From Methylovirgula sp. 4M-Z18 (lineage in GTDB: Bacteria; Pseudomonadota; Alphaproteobacteria; Rhizobiales; Beijerinckiaceae), in the NCBI RefSeq assembly GCF_037890675.1, contig NZ_CP149574.1:310001-374000 (forward strand): a stretch of DNA of 64,000 nt, read 5' to 3'. Below the pieces are notes generated by a model. That model was given only the letters and a program-made list of their open reading frames with translations, was not told where the DNA came from and ran no database searches. Within the stretch, counting starts at the first letter, position 1. Every line of letters starts with the position of its first letter. The translations under genes and the position numbers were made by a program. Positions 10,155 to 20,082 of this stretch are shown here, piece after piece.

Positions 10155-10814
10155 ATGGTACGGGCAACCCAAGTTTTGGCACGCGGCTCCTGGCATCAGG
10201 ACGCGGCGGATTCCGTGGTGCTGGAGTTTGACGATCGGCATCGCCGCCGCGTCGCCATGAAGGGCGTGCGCGGCGTCGAGTTTCTGCTCGATCTGCCGGA
10301 AGCCTTCATGTTGCGCTCCGGCGACGGTCTCGCGCTCGAGGACGGGCGGGTGGTCGAAGTGGTTGCCGCGCCGGAAGCGCTGCTCGAAATCCGTTGCGCG
10401 ACGCCGACCGATTTGACCCGCGTCGCCTGGCATCTCGGCAACCGCCACCTGCCGGTGCAGGTGCTGAACAACAAGCTGCGCATCCGCGCCGACCACGTGA
10501 TCGAGGAGATGCTGAAGGGCCTCGGCGCGAAAGTGGTGGCGATCGAAGCGCCCTTCGATCCGGAGGGCGGCGCCTATGCCGGCGGCCATGACGATCACGA
10601 GCACGGTCATCATGACCATGATCATCATCATGGGCACGACCATGATCACCAGCATCATCACGGCCACACAGTGCATGATCATCATGGCCACATCGAGCGC
10701 GCCCATGTGGACGAGCATCCGCACACCCGCGCGCTGCACGATCCCCATGACCACGATCACGACGCTTGCGGCTGCGGGCATGCGCACCATGATCACAAGC
10801 ACAAACACGGCTAA
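10155..10814 (+). CDS. ureE: Urease nickel metallochaperone UreE with His-rich tail
   Basis: Nickel-delivering chaperone, 219 residues. Residues 1-75 are the peptide-binding domain and about 76-140 the metal-binding domain ([36 protein letters not shown]). From about residue 142 a tail of roughly 77 residues contains 33 histidines, mostly HDH/HHH runs, plus a CGCGH motif near the end. Long His tails in UreE bind several nickel ions and act as storage. It is followed by ureF after a 17-bp gap. Confidence 0.95.
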   Translation: MVRATQVLARGSWHQDAADSVVLEFDDRHRRRVAMKGVRGVEFLLDLPEAFMLRSGDGLALEDGRVVEVVAAPEALLEIRCATPTDLTRVAWHLGNRHLPVQVLNNKLRIRADHVIEEMLKGLGAKVVAIEAPFDPEGGAYAGGHDDHEHGHHDHDHHHGHDHDHQHHHGHTVHDHHGHIERAHVDEHPHTRALHDPHDHDHDACGCGHAHHDHKHKHG

Positions 10815-10831
10815 GGCGGTTTATTCGCACA

Positions 10832-11530
10832 ATGGAAGGTGAGACGGAACAGGGGCGGGCTGCGCTGCATGAATTGCCGCTGTTCCTGTGGCTTTCGCCG
10901 GCCTTTCCCGTCGGCGCTTTTGCTTACAGCCACGCCATCGAATGGGCGGTCGAATGCGGTGATATTGCCGACGGCGTGACGTTGGAGAACTGGCTCAAGG
11001 ATTTGCTCGAACACGGCGCGCCGCACAACGATTGCATCCTGTTCGCGCAAGCCTGGCGTTTCGTACGCGACGGTGGCGACGCGGAATTGCGAGAGCTCAA
11101 CGATCTTGCGATCGCGCTCAGCCCCTCGCGCGAGCGGCATTTGGAAACGATTGCGCAAGGCAATGCATTTCTTTCGGCGGTGCGCGCGGCTTGGCCTTGC
11201 AAAGCCTTGCAAGACTTAGCTTTCGACGGCGATGTCGCCTATCCGGTGGCCGTCGCCGTGGCGGCGGCCGGACATGGGTTTGCGTTGCGCGTCAGCCTGG
11301 AGGCCTTTGCGCTCGCTTTGATCGCGAATCTCGTCTCAGCCGCGGTGCGGCTCGGGCCGCTCGGCCAGAGCGAGGGACAGCGAATCTTGCGCGCGCTCAC
11401 GCCGCACTGTCGCGCGCTTGCGGACTTCGCCGAGGCCGCGACACTTGACGATCTTGGCGGCGCAGCGTTCCGCTCCGACATCGCCAGCTTGAAACATGAA
11501 ACGCAATATTCGAGGTTGTTCCGCTCATGA
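10832..11530 (+). CDS. ureF: Urease accessory protein UreF
   Basis: All-helical protein that joins UreD to UreG and acts in the GTP-dependent activation complex, 232 residues. The diagnostic N-terminal segment [29 protein letters not shown] is present (shown here only as a family hallmark), with [19 protein letters not shown] in the C-terminal half. Its stop overlaps the ureG start by 4 bp (ATGA), implying coupled translation. Confidence 0.94.
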   Translation: MEGETEQGRAALHELPLFLWLSPAFPVGAFAYSHAIEWAVECGDIADGVTLENWLKDLLEHGAPHNDCILFAQAWRFVRDGGDAELRELNDLAIALSPSRERHLETIAQGNAFLSAVRAAWPCKALQDLAFDGDVAYPVAVAVAAAGHGFALRVSLEAFALALIANLVSAAVRLGPLGQSEGQRILRALTPHCRALADFAEAATLDDLGGAAFRSDIASLKHETQYSRLFRS

Positions 11531-12144
11531 CATCACATCACGGCCCGTTACGCATCGGCATCGGCGGCCCCGTCGGTTCCGGCAAGACCGCGCTCATGGA
11601 AATGCTGTGCAAGCGTTTCCGCAGCGTCTATGACATCGCCGCGATCACCAACGACATTTACACGAAGGAAGACGCGCGCATCCTCACGGACGCGGGCGCG
11701 TTGGAGGCGGAACGGATCATCGGGGTCGAGACCGGCGGCTGCCCGCATACCGCCATTCGCGAGGACGCGTCGATCAATCTTGCCGCGATCGCCGAGATGA
11801 ACCGAAAATTCCCCAAGCTCGATCTGATCCTGATCGAATCCGGCGGCGACAATCTGGCCGCCACATTTTCGCCCGAGCTTGCCGACCTCACCATCTACGT
11901 GATCGACGTCTCGGGCGGCGAGAAAATTCCGCGCAAGGGCGGTCCCGGCATCACGCGTTCGGACTTGCTGGTGATCAACAAGATCGATCTTGCGCCCTAT
12001 GTCGGCGCCTCGCTCGAAGTGATGGATCGTGATGCCAAACAGATGCGCCCGACGCGGCCTTACGTCTTCACCAATATGAAGTCTGGTGAAGGACTCGACG
12101 CAGTGGCGAGGTTCATCGAGGAGAAGGGTGGCTTGCGAGGGTGA
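11527..12144 (+). CDS. ureG: Urease accessory GTPase UreG
   Basis: SIMIBI-class GTPase that powers nickel insertion into urease, 205 residues. P-loop [15 protein letters not shown], the metal-binding motif [13 protein letters not shown] (Cys-Pro-His), [17 protein letters not shown], and the guanine-specificity motif [11 protein letters not shown]. It is last in the urt-ure block. A GC hairpin follows directly and the next gene is convergent, so transcription probably ends here. Confidence 0.96.
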   Translation: MTSHHGPLRIGIGGPVGSGKTALMEMLCKRFRSVYDIAAITNDIYTKEDARILTDAGALEAERIIGVETGGCPHTAIREDASINLAAIAEMNRKFPKLDLILIESGGDNLAATFSPELADLTIYVIDVSGGEKIPRKGGPGITRSDLLVINKIDLAPYVGASLEVMDRDAKQMRPTRPYVFTNMKSGEGLDAVARFIEEKGGLRG

Positions 12145-12146
12145 AT

Positions 12147-12172
12147 CCTTCTCCCCGTAAACGGGGCGAAGG
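12147..12172. terminator. Hairpin between convergent ureG and indolepyruvate oxidoreductase genes
   Basis: CCTTCTCCCCG (12147-12157), loop TAAA, then CGGGGCGAAGG (12162-12172): 10 of 11 pairs, one T/C mismatch. There is no long T-run, so intrinsic termination is uncertain. A similar CCTTCTCCC/GGGAGAAGG hairpin lies at 57782-57802, and such hairpins are common between convergent genes in this group. Confidence 0.55.
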
Positions 12173-12180
12173 GAACCCTC

Positions 12181-15100
12181 TCACTCCGCCGCCATCCGCA
12201 CCTGTCGCTGCGGGGCGCGGAACTGCTGCAGCAGGCTTTCCTCTTCGGCCTTCGCCGTTTTGATATTCCGCTCCTTCACATAGCCATAGCCGCGGATCTT
12301 CTCGGGCAGGGCGGCAAGCGCAACGGCGGCGGCGTGGTTGCCCGGGGTCAGCGCGCGCGCGATTTCGTTGAGCAGCTTTTTGTAATCGGCGAGAAGGGCG
12401 CGCTCGTGCTTGCGCTCCGGCATGTAGCCGAAAATGTCGAGCAGCGTGCCACGCAAGCCTTTCAGCGACGCCAGCACTTTGAACGCTTTCATCATCCACG
12501 GACCGAAAGCGGTTTTCACCGGCTGGCCGTTCGCATCGCGGCGGCCGAGGATCGGCGGCGCGAGATGAAATTCGAAGCGCAGATCGCCTTCGAATGTCGC
12601 CTGCACCTGGCGCATGAACGACCCATCGGTGTAGAGGCGGGCAACCTCATACTCGTCCTTGATCGCCATCAGCTTGAACAGATAGCGGGCCACCGCTTCG
12701 CTGAGATTGGTTTTGCCCGGGACGGCACGCGCCTCTGCCTCGCGGATTTTCTGTACCGTCGCCTGATAGCGGCGGGCGTAACGAGCGCTCTGGTAAGCTG
12801 CTAGAAATTGCGCGCGCCGCGCGACGATGTCGTCCAGAGTCTGCGAGAGTTGCAGCATCGGATCGGCTTTGCGCAGCGGGGCAACGAGCGTTTCGATTGC
12901 GGCCGGGTCGATCGCCATACGGCGGCCCCAGCGGAAGGCCGACACGTTCATATTGACCGCTTCGCCGTTCAAATGAATCGCCTGTTCGATTGCCGCCGCG
13001 CTCAACGGCACATAGCCAAGCTGATAGGCCAGCCCAAGCATGAACATATTGGCGGCAATCGAATTGCCGAGCAGTGAGGTCGCGATCGCCGTGGCGTTGA
13101 CGAAGCGCGCCGAATCGCCGGCCGTCTGGAGGATCGCCCGTTTGATCCGCTCGGACGGCAGCGAATAATCGGCGTTACGGGCGAAATCGCCGGGATAGAT
13201 CTCGGCGGTGTTCACGACGACGCCCGTCTCGCCCTTGCGCACGGCCGCAAGCACTTTCTTCGTGCCCGAGACGACGAGGTCGCAGCCGAGAACCAGGTCC
13301 GCCTCGCCAGCCGCGACGCGAATGGCGTGAATGTCATCGGGCTTGCGCGCCAGTTTCACATGACTGTAGACCGCGCCGCCCTTTTGCGCGAGGCCGGCCA
13401 TGTCGATCATGCCGCAGCCCTTGCCTTCAAGATGCGCGGCCATGCCGAGAATGGCGCCGATGGTCACGACGCCGGTGCCACCGACGCCGGTAACAAGAAT
13501 GCCGTAAGGTGTCGCGCCGATCTCGCGCCGCACCGGCTCGGGCAAGTCGGTCGGCGGCGCGTTTTCCGCCGCACCGTTGCGCGTGGCCTTGCGGATTTTC
13601 GCGCCATGCACGGTGACGAAACTCGGGCAGAAACCATTGACGCAAGAAAAATCCTTGTTGCAGCTCGACTGGTCGATCACCCGCTTGCGGCCGAATTCGG
13701 TTTCGACCGGCTGCACCGAGACGCAATTGCTTTGCACGCCGCAATCGCCGCAGCCTTCGCACACAAGCTCGTTGATGATGACGCGCTTATTGGGATCGGG
13801 ATAAAGCCCGTGCTTGCGGCGGCGGCGCTTTTCCGCGGCGCAGGTCTGATCGAAGATCATGACGCTGGTGCCCTCGACGCGCGCAAGGTCGCGCTGCACC
13901 GGATCGAGCTCATTGCGGTGATGGATCGTGATGCCAGCCGGCCATTGTATGCCGGGCGGATATTTGTCGGGCTCGTCCGTTACCAGCACGATCTTCTTGG
14001 CGCCGCAGGCAGCGACCTGCCGCGCCAGTTGATCGACCGTCAGATCGCCTTCGTGATGCTGGCCGCCGGTCATCGCCACCGCATCGTTGAAGAGGATCTT
14101 GTAGGTCATCTGCGCGTTGGTATCGATCGCCCAGCGCAACGCCAGAATGCCCGAATGGTTGAACGTGCCGTCGCCGAGATTCTGGAAAATGTGGCCGCGT
14201 TTCGAGAAAGGCGCTTCACCGATCCAGTTTGCGCCCTCGCCGCCCATCTGCGTGAAGCCTTCGGTGGCGCGGTCCATCCATTGCACCATGTAATGGCAGC
14301 CGATGCCGGCATAGGCGCGCATGCCCTCCGGCACTTTGGTCGATGAATTGTGCGGGCAGCCGGAGCAGAAATAGGGCACACGCTGGGCGGCGTCCTGGGT
14401 CTCGGCGAGCATGGCTTGCGCCTGCTGCAGGCGCTGCACCCGGCGCTCGATATCCTGGTCGCGGTTGTAGCGCAGGAGGCGCTCGCCGATGGCGACTGCA
14501 ATGTCATTGGGATCGAGCGAGGCCTTGATCGGGAAGAGCCAGTTACCTTGTTCGTCCTTCTTGCCAACGCAGGTCGGCTGGTGCGCGCTGCCGTAAAGCT
14601 CTTCGCGCACCTGCACTTCGATCAGCGAGCGCTTTTCCTCGACCACGATGATGAGATCGAGGCCGCGCGCGAATTCCTTCAGGCCCTCCGGCTCGAGCGG
14701 CCAGGGGCAGCCGATCTTATAGAGCCGCAGGCCAATTCGATTGGCCTTGACCTCGTCGATGCCGAGACCGTCGAGCGCCTGGCGCACATCGAGATAGGAT
14801 TTGCCGACCGTGATCACGCCGACCTTGGCATTCGGCCCACCCGACATGATGGTGTGGTTGAGTTTGTTGGCGCGTAACCAGGCGACGATGGCGTCGCGCT
14901 TATAATCCTGTAGCCGCGCCTCTTGTGCAAGTACGCCGTCGCGCGGGCGGATGTTGAGACCGCCTTCCGGAATTTTGAAATCGGCCGGAATGACGGGTTG
15001 GACGCGATCGATGCTGCCGTCGATCGAGGCGGTCGATTCGATCGTGTCCTTCACGCATTTCAGGCCGACCCAAACCCCGGCGAAGCGGCTCAGGGCCCAG

Positions 15101-15696
15101 CCATAGAGGCCGTAATCGAAAATCTCCTGCACGCCGGCCGGCGACAGAACCGGGATCATCACGTCGACGAAATGAAACTCCGACTGGTGCGCCGTGGTCG
15201 AGCTTTCCGCCGTATGATCGTCGCCCATCAGGGCGAGCACGCCGCCATGCGGCGAGGTGCCGGCGAGGTTGGCGTGGCGGAAGACGTCGCCGGAGCGGTC
15301 GACCCCCGGTCCCTTGCCGTACCAGATGGAAAAGACGCCGTCGAACTTGCCTTCACCGCGCATCTCCGCCTGCTGCGAGCCCCAGACGGCGGTCGCCGCA
15401 AGCTCTTCGTTGAGGCCGGGCTGGAAGACAATATCCTGGGCTTTCAGCACTTTGCCGGCACGGAGCAGCGTCTGGTCGAGGGTGGAAAGCGGCGAGCCGC
15501 GATAGCCCGAAACGAAGGCGGCGGTGTTGAGGCCGGCTTGCCGGTCGCGCTCCTTCTGCATCAGCAGGAGACGGGCAATCGCTTGATTTCCTGAGACAAA
15601 CACCCGGGATTTCGTCAGGTCGTATTTGTCGTCGAGAGAAACTTCAGCCAAGTGAACATCGCCCGGGGCCGACTGGCCCTTGACTGCATCGGTCAT
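12181..15696 (-). CDS. Indolepyruvate ferredoxin oxidoreductase, fused alpha-gamma type
   Basis: Large cytosolic enzyme (1171 residues) that oxidatively decarboxylates aryl-2-oxoacids from aromatic amino-acid breakdown to acyl-CoA, using TPP and Fe-S clusters. The N-terminal half has the pyrimidine- and TPP-binding domains (VFVSGNQAIARLL; GEGANWIGEAPF; GDGTFNHSG). A cluster region follows with CEGCGDCGVQSNC and SCNKDFSCVNGFCPS, then the gamma domain (ILVTGVGGTGVVTIGAILGMAAHLEGKG). The start at 15696 is fixed by AGGAGG a few bases upstream; an in-frame start at 15735 lacks one. It is transcribed alone, convergent with ureG. Confidence 0.93.
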   Translation of the reverse strand: MTDAVKGQSAPGDVHLAEVSLDDKYDLTKSRVFVSGNQAIARLLLMQKERDRQAGLNTAAFVSGYRGSPLSTLDQTLLRAGKVLKAQDIVFQPGLNEELAATAVWGSQQAEMRGEGKFDGVFSIWYGKGPGVDRSGDVFRHANLAGTSPHGGVLALMGDDHTAESSTTAHQSEFHFVDVMIPVLSPAGVQEIFDYGLYGWALSRFAGVWVGLKCVKDTIESTASIDGSIDRVQPVIPADFKIPEGGLNIRPRDGVLAQEARLQDYKRDAIVAWLRANKLNHTIMSGGPNAKVGVITVGKSYLDVRQALDGLGIDEVKANRIGLRLYKIGCPWPLEPEGLKEFARGLDLIIVVEEKRSLIEVQVREELYGSAHQPTCVGKKDEQGNWLFPIKASLDPNDIAVAIGERLLRYNRDQDIERRVQRLQQAQAMLAETQDAAQRVPYFCSGCPHNSSTKVPEGMRAYAGIGCHYMVQWMDRATEGFTQMGGEGANWIGEAPFSKRGHIFQNLGDGTFNHSGILALRWAIDTNAQMTYKILFNDAVAMTGGQHHEGDLTVDQLARQVAACGAKKIVLVTDEPDKYPPGIQWPAGITIHHRNELDPVQRDLARVEGTSVMIFDQTCAAEKRRRRKHGLYPDPNKRVIINELVCEGCGDCGVQSNCVSVQPVETEFGRKRVIDQSSCNKDFSCVNGFCPSFVTVHGAKIRKATRNGAAENAPPTDLPEPVRREIGATPYGILVTGVGGTGVVTIGAILGMAAHLEGKGCGMIDMAGLAQKGGAVYSHVKLARKPDDIHAIRVAAGEADLVLGCDLVVSGTKKVLAAVRKGETGVVVNTAEIYPGDFARNADYSLPSERIKRAILQTAGDSARFVNATAIATSLLGNSIAANMFMLGLAYQLGYVPLSAAAIEQAIHLNGEAVNMNVSAFRWGRRMAIDPAAIETLVAPLRKADPMLQLSQTLDDIVARRAQFLAAYQSARYARRYQATVQKIREAEARAVPGKTNLSEAVARYLFKLMAIKDEYEVARLYTDGSFMRQVQATFEGDLRFEFHLAPPILGRRDANGQPVKTAFGPWMMKAFKVLASLKGLRGTLLDIFGYMPERKHERALLADYKKLLNEIARALTPGNHAAAVALAALPEKIRGYGYVKERNIKTAKAEEESLLQQFRAPQRQVRMAAE

Positions 15697-15895
15697 GCGC
15701 GTTCCTCCTGCCGGAATCATCCGGCCTGGTGCCAATATTCATAGGGCCGCCGGGGCCATTTTCATAGGTCAGCGTTACTGACATATTTGTCGTGTCCGGT
15801 CAACATCTGGTTTGTTCAAGCCCGCGTCTCGATTTTGCCGGAGTCAGCCGTTACGGGCGGTTGGCGTTGGCGGCTGGGCGGAGTAAAGCAAGCAC

Positions 15896-16558
15896 ATGAT
15901 GAGATCGGTTCGCAGGACGGTAACGAGGCTAACGGGAGCGGCTTTGCTCACAGGTTGCGCGGTCGGCGCGGCCCATGCCCATCCGCATGTCTTCGTCACG
16001 ACCAAAGCGGCGATCGTCTTCAACAGTCAGGGCGAGGTCACAGCTATCAAGCAGAGCTGGACCTTCGACGATATGTACTCGTCCTTTGTCCTTCAGGGTC
16101 TCGCGGATGCAGGCAAAACGGCGTCGCGCGAAGTGCTCGCGCCGCTGGCGAAGAGCAATGTCGATAGCCTTGCAGAGCTCGGCTATTACACGTTGAGCAA
16201 AATGGCCGGTAAGGAACTGGAGTATGGCACGCCGACCGACGCGGCCATGGAGGAAAACCCGGACAAGACGGTGACGCTCTATTACACGTTGCCGCTGAAG
16301 GAGCCGGCGAGCGCCAAGAAGTCCTTTTCGGTGAAAGTCTACGACCCGACCTTTTTCGTCGATTTCGAAGTCACCAAGGGCAACGATGCGGTGACCTTGA
16401 TCAATGCGCCGAAAGGCTGTTCGGCCAGCGTCATCCGGCCGGGGCCGCTGATGGCGAACGAAACCCAGGAATTGGCCATGGCAAAGTCAGAGAATTTTGC
16501 CCTCGACGCGGCCTTCTCGATCAAGCTCGCCAGCCAATTGGTCGTCGCCTGTCCTTGA
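15896..16558 (+). CDS. DUF1007 family periplasmic protein
   Basis: 220 residues, with a signal peptide (MRSVRRTVTRLTGAALLTGC.., cleavage after AHA). The mature N-terminus HPHVFV is the DUF1007 hallmark and could bind metal. Further family features are KQSWTFDDMYSSF and YDPTFFVDFEV. DUF1007 genes usually sit next to NicO-type nickel/cobalt transporters, as here (next start 71 bp downstream), suggesting a metal-handling partner in the periplasm. The exact biochemical role is unknown. Confidence 0.85.
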   Translation: MMRSVRRTVTRLTGAALLTGCAVGAAHAHPHVFVTTKAAIVFNSQGEVTAIKQSWTFDDMYSSFVLQGLADAGKTASREVLAPLAKSNVDSLAELGYYTLSKMAGKELEYGTPTDAAMEENPDKTVTLYYTLPLKEPASAKKSFSVKVYDPTFFVDFEVTKGNDAVTLINAPKGCSASVIRPGPLMANETQELAMAKSENFALDAAFSIKLASQLVVACP

Positions 16559-16628
16559 AAGAACCATAATTGGGCCTCTATCCATTCTCTTGAGCGAAAC
16601 GGGGAGCAGGATTCGGAACGCGCTGGGC

Positions 16629-17699
16629 ATGAATAAACGCCTCCTTTTCTTCCTCACGGTCGCTGCCGCCTGCATCGCCGCCTTCCTGATCTGGCATCCG
16701 GCGGCCTTGTCTTGCGCCCGTCCCGGCGGCCTGAGCCCATTCAGCATGGGCATCACGGAGGGCGGCGGCAGTCCGTTTGGGTTCACCGGCTGGATTTTGC
16801 GCAAACAGAGCGAATACAACCTGCAGATCGCGGCGGCAGTGCGCGCGACCCAAACCAGTCCGGCGGCGCTGTGGCTGCTGCTGGCGGTTTGCTTTGCCTA
16901 TGGCGTGTTCCACGCCGCAGGGCCGGGGCACGGCAAGGCGGTGGTTGCATCCTATATGCTGGCCAACGAGCAGGCGTTGAAGCGTGGCATCGTCATCGCG
17001 GCCATCGCCTCGGCGCTGCAGGCGATGGTCGCCGTCGCGATCATCGGCATCGCGGCCATCGGCTTTCACGCCACCGCGCCGATCATGACCTGTGCCACCA
17101 ACAAGGTCGAGCTCATCAGCTACGGCGGCATCGCCATGCTCGGCACGTGGCTAATCTGGACGAAGGGCGAGGCTTTCTTCCGCGCCCTGCAGGGGCTCGT
17201 CGCGATACGGGCCTTACCGGCGCTGTCCTTCGCCGCGGGCTATTATGCCGCGCCCCCGAGCGCCGATCTGACCTGCTTCGATCCGCATGGCCTTGGCTAT
17301 GGCGCCATCCATATTCATGACGAGACCTGCGGGCATTACCATGCGCCCGATCCGCGTACGCTCGGCGACGATTTTTCCTGGAAAAGCGCGCTTCTGACCG
17401 TGTTCGCCGCGGGGTCGCGTCCCTGTTCCGGCGCCATTCTCGTCCTGGTCTTCGCGCTCGCCCAGGGCGTGTTCTGGGTCGGCGTCACAGCGGCTTTCGC
17501 CATGGCGGTCGGCACGGCCATCACCACGAGCGCGCTGGCGAGCGTGGCGGTCTTGGCGCGCGGCGTCGCGCTGCGGCTCACCGGCGCACAATCGCGCAAG
17601 GGAGAAGTCGCCTTGCGAGGCTTAGAAGTGGTCGCTGCGGTCTTCATCTTCCTGTTCGGCACCGGCCTGCTGTTCGGCCTCATCCAGTACGGCGCTTAG
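16629..17699 (+). CDS. NicO/RcnA-type nickel-cobalt transporter
   Basis: Inner-membrane metal transporter, 356 residues, with about six to seven hydrophobic segments. The NicO motif HAAGPGHGKAVVASY lies near residue 97. A cytoplasmic or loop His-rich stretch (HIHDETCGHYHAPDP) lies near 220, and a second signature GSRPCSGAILVLVFAL follows. The start at 16629 gives a proper N-terminal membrane segment; an upstream in-frame start at 16497 overlaps the previous gene. It pairs with DUF1007. The direction of transport (uptake or export of Ni/Co) cannot be told, but urease 4 kb away makes nickel plausible. Confidence 0.85.
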   Translation: MNKRLLFFLTVAAACIAAFLIWHPAALSCARPGGLSPFSMGITEGGGSPFGFTGWILRKQSEYNLQIAAAVRATQTSPAALWLLLAVCFAYGVFHAAGPGHGKAVVASYMLANEQALKRGIVIAAIASALQAMVAVAIIGIAAIGFHATAPIMTCATNKVELISYGGIAMLGTWLIWTKGEAFFRALQGLVAIRALPALSFAAGYYAAPPSADLTCFDPHGLGYGAIHIHDETCGHYHAPDPRTLGDDFSWKSALLTVFAAGSRPCSGAILVLVFALAQGVFWVGVTAAFAMAVGTAITTSALASVAVLARGVALRLTGAQSRKGEVALRGLEVVAAVFIFLFGTGLLFGLIQYGA

Positions 17700-17821
17700 A
17701 GATCGGCACCCGCCCCTAGGGTCGCTTTCAGAACGCGCGGCGTCGGGCCGCGTGGATTGACCTATCTTCCTCTCCGGCATAGTCCAGGCCTTCATGCGAT
17801 CATTCGCTCCCCGGAGGCATC

Positions 17822-19273
17822 ATGACATCGGCGCTCGCCAGCCACGCTTGGCACAAGAAGTTCTTCATCGACGGCGCGTGGGTCGATCCCATTAGCCACG
17901 TCCGCGGCGATGTCATCGATCCTGCGACCAACGAGCCGATCGCCGAAATCGCTTATGGCAATGCGGCGGATGTCGATCGTGCGGTGCAGGCAGCGCGCCG
18001 GGCTTTCCCGAGCTTCTCCCGCACGACGCCGCAGGAGCGCCGCGCTTTGCTCGAGCGCATCGTTGCGGTTTACGACCAGCACGCCGAGGATTTCGCCCAG
18101 CTCATGACCTTGGAGATGGGCACGCCGATCACCTTCAGCCGCGAGTCGCAAGTAGCGGCGGGGCGCGAACATTTCGTCGAAATGATCCGCGTACTCGAAC
18201 ATTTCCCGTTCGAGATCACGCGCGGCGTCACCAAAATCGTGCGCGAAGCAGTCGGCGTGTGCGGGCTCATCACGCCGTGGAACTGGCCGATCAATCAGGT
18301 CGTGTGCAAAGTCGCCCCTGCGCTCGCGGCGGGCTGCACCATCGTGCTGAAACCGAGCGAAGTGTCGCCGCTCGATGCGCTGCTGTTCGCCGAAGTGTTG
18401 AGCAAGGCGGGTGTGCCGAAGGGCGTGTTCAACCTCGTCAACGGTGATGGCGTCTCGGTGGGCGAGGCGATGTCGCGCCATCCGCACATCGACATGATGT
18501 CTTTCACCGGCTCGACCCGCGCCGGCATTCAGGTGGCGAAGACCGCCGCCGATACGGTCAAGCGCGTGCATCAGGAACTTGGCGGCAAGTCGCCCAATAT
18601 CATTCTCGCCGATGCCGATCTGAAGCTCGCGGTCACGCGCGGCGTCAACAATTGCTATGTCAACAACGGCCAGTCCTGCGACGCACCGACCCGCATGTTC
18701 GTGCCGGCGCATCTGCATGACGAGGCCGCGCATTACGCCAAAGCGGCGGCGGAGGCTTTCGTGGTCGGCTCGCCCAGCGATCCGAAAACGACGCTCGGCC
18801 CGGTTGCTTATGCGGCGCAATACAATCGCATCCAGGGGCTGATCGCGCGCGGTATTGCGGAGGGCGCGACGCTCGTGACCGGCGGCCTCGGCCTGCCGCA
18901 GGGCATCAATCGCGGTTGCTTCGTCCGCCCGACCGTGTTCGCTAATGTGAAACACGAGATGGCAGTCTCGCGCGAGGAAATCTTCGGCCCGGTCCTGGCG
19001 ATTCTGCCCTATTCCGATCTGGAGCAGGCGGTCGTTGAGGCGAATGACACGGTGTATGGCCTCGCCGCTTACATCCAGGGCAAGGATATGAAGGTGGTGC
19101 GCGACATCGCCACCCGTCTGCGCGCCGGCTCGATCTATATCAACGAACCGGCCGGCGATCTCACCGTGCCGTTCGGTGGGTTCAAGCAAAGCGGCAATGG
19201 TCGCGAATATGGCGAATGGGGCCTGGAGGCTTTCGTCGAATTGAAAGGCATGCTGAACTGGGGCGAGGATTGA
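17822..19273 (+). CDS. NAD(P)-dependent aldehyde dehydrogenase
   Basis: Cytosolic aldehyde dehydrogenase, 483 residues, the family's usual size. Conserved parts: TPWNWPINQVVCKVAPALAAG (cofactor site), FTGSTRAG, the general-base region HQELGGKSPNII, the catalytic Cys in NNGQSCDAPTRM, EEIFGPVLAI and PFGGFKQSGNGREYGEWG. CGGAGG lies upstream of the start. Substrate cannot be deduced; it is not next to the choline oxidation genes at 60 kb, although betaine aldehyde is one possible substrate. The neighbour downstream is a small membrane protein. Confidence 0.93.
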   Translation: MTSALASHAWHKKFFIDGAWVDPISHVRGDVIDPATNEPIAEIAYGNAADVDRAVQAARRAFPSFSRTTPQERRALLERIVAVYDQHAEDFAQLMTLEMGTPITFSRESQVAAGREHFVEMIRVLEHFPFEITRGVTKIVREAVGVCGLITPWNWPINQVVCKVAPALAAGCTIVLKPSEVSPLDALLFAEVLSKAGVPKGVFNLVNGDGVSVGEAMSRHPHIDMMSFTGSTRAGIQVAKTAADTVKRVHQELGGKSPNIILADADLKLAVTRGVNNCYVNNGQSCDAPTRMFVPAHLHDEAAHYAKAAAEAFVVGSPSDPKTTLGPVAYAAQYNRIQGLIARGIAEGATLVTGGLGLPQGINRGCFVRPTVFANVKHEMAVSREEIFGPVLAILPYSDLEQAVVEANDTVYGLAAYIQGKDMKVVRDIATRLRAGSIYINEPAGDLTVPFGGFKQSGNGREYGEWGLEAFVELKGMLNWGED

Positions 19274-19292
19274 TCGCAATCCGAGGTTTCGT

Positions 19293-19577
19293 ATGCTTTC
19301 ATGGATTGTTAGCCATCTGCCGCTCATTCTTATCTCTACGCTGCCCATGCTTGGCTATCACCTTGGCAGGGAGGGCCACTCATGGGTTGTTGGCTGGATT
19401 CTCATTGTTTGCGGCTTCGCTCTTATGCTGCTGCAGGCGATACGAGGAGACGCCTTCAACCTCGGCGTGACTCCGTATTTGCTGTTCTATTCTGCTCTGA
19501 CCGCGCTCCCGTTTTGGATCGGTCGGTCCGGCTACTTGAAGAAACAACCCGGTAAAAACTGGACGGAGCCATTCTGA
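19293..19577 (+). CDS. Small hypothetical membrane protein
   Basis: 94 residues, not recognised. Three hydrophobic stretches: about 5-22 (LSWIVSHLPLILISTLPML), 29-49 (HSWVVGWILIVCGFALMLLQ) and 60-77 (TPYLLFYSALTALPFWIG). It ends with a short basic tail. Its base composition looks less GC-rich than neighbours. The TGA stop shares a base with the ATG of the acetyltransferase gene (19577), so the pair is probably translated together. Confidence 0.65.
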   Translation: MLSWIVSHLPLILISTLPMLGYHLGREGHSWVVGWILIVCGFALMLLQAIRGDAFNLGVTPYLLFYSALTALPFWIGRSGYLKKQPGKNWTEPF

Positions 19578-20065
19578 TGCAGATTCGCGAGGCGGAAGAG
19601 CGCGATCTTCCCGCCATGCTTGCCCTCTACAACGACGCTATCCTGAATAGTCTCGCGATCTGGCAATACGATCCGGTGGATCTCGACAACCGGCGCACCT
19701 GGCTGCACGACAAGCGGGCGCGCAACTTTCCGCTCCTGATCGCCGAAGATGCGCAGGGTTTTGCCGGTTACGCCACCTATGGCGATTTCCGTCCCTTTGC
19801 CGGCTATCACCGCACGGTCGAAAATTCGGTCTACATCATGCCCGAGCGGCGCGGCGCGGGCGTCGGTCGGGCCTTGATGAACGCGCTCCTCGATATCGCG
19901 CGGGAGCGCGGCGTGCATATGATGGTCGCGGCGATCGCCCTGCCGAACGATGGCTCGGTCGCCCTGCACAAGGCAATGGGCTTCGACAAGGTTGGCCTGA
20001 TGCCCCAGGTCGGCTACAAGAAGAACCAATTTCTGGATCTCCTGCTGATGCAGCGGCAGGTATGA
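19577..20065 (+). CDS. GNAT N-acetyltransferase (phosphinothricin acetyltransferase type)
   Basis: 162 residues of the GNAT fold. Start [20 protein letters not shown], central [40 protein letters not shown] (acetyl-CoA pyrophosphate-binding R-R-x-G-x-G/A, residues about 93-100), and [32 protein letters not shown]. This set of motifs is that of the PAT/MnaT subfamily, which acetylates phosphinothricin-like or methionine-derivative amines. The physiological substrate is unknown. It overlaps the small membrane gene by one base. Confidence 0.88.
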   Translation: MQIREAEERDLPAMLALYNDAILNSLAIWQYDPVDLDNRRTWLHDKRARNFPLLIAEDAQGFAGYATYGDFRPFAGYHRTVENSVYIMPERRGAGVGRALMNALLDIARERGVHMMVAAIALPNDGSVALHKAMGFDKVGLMPQVGYKKNQFLDLLLMQRQV

Positions 20066-20082
20066 GCATGACGGGAGGTACG

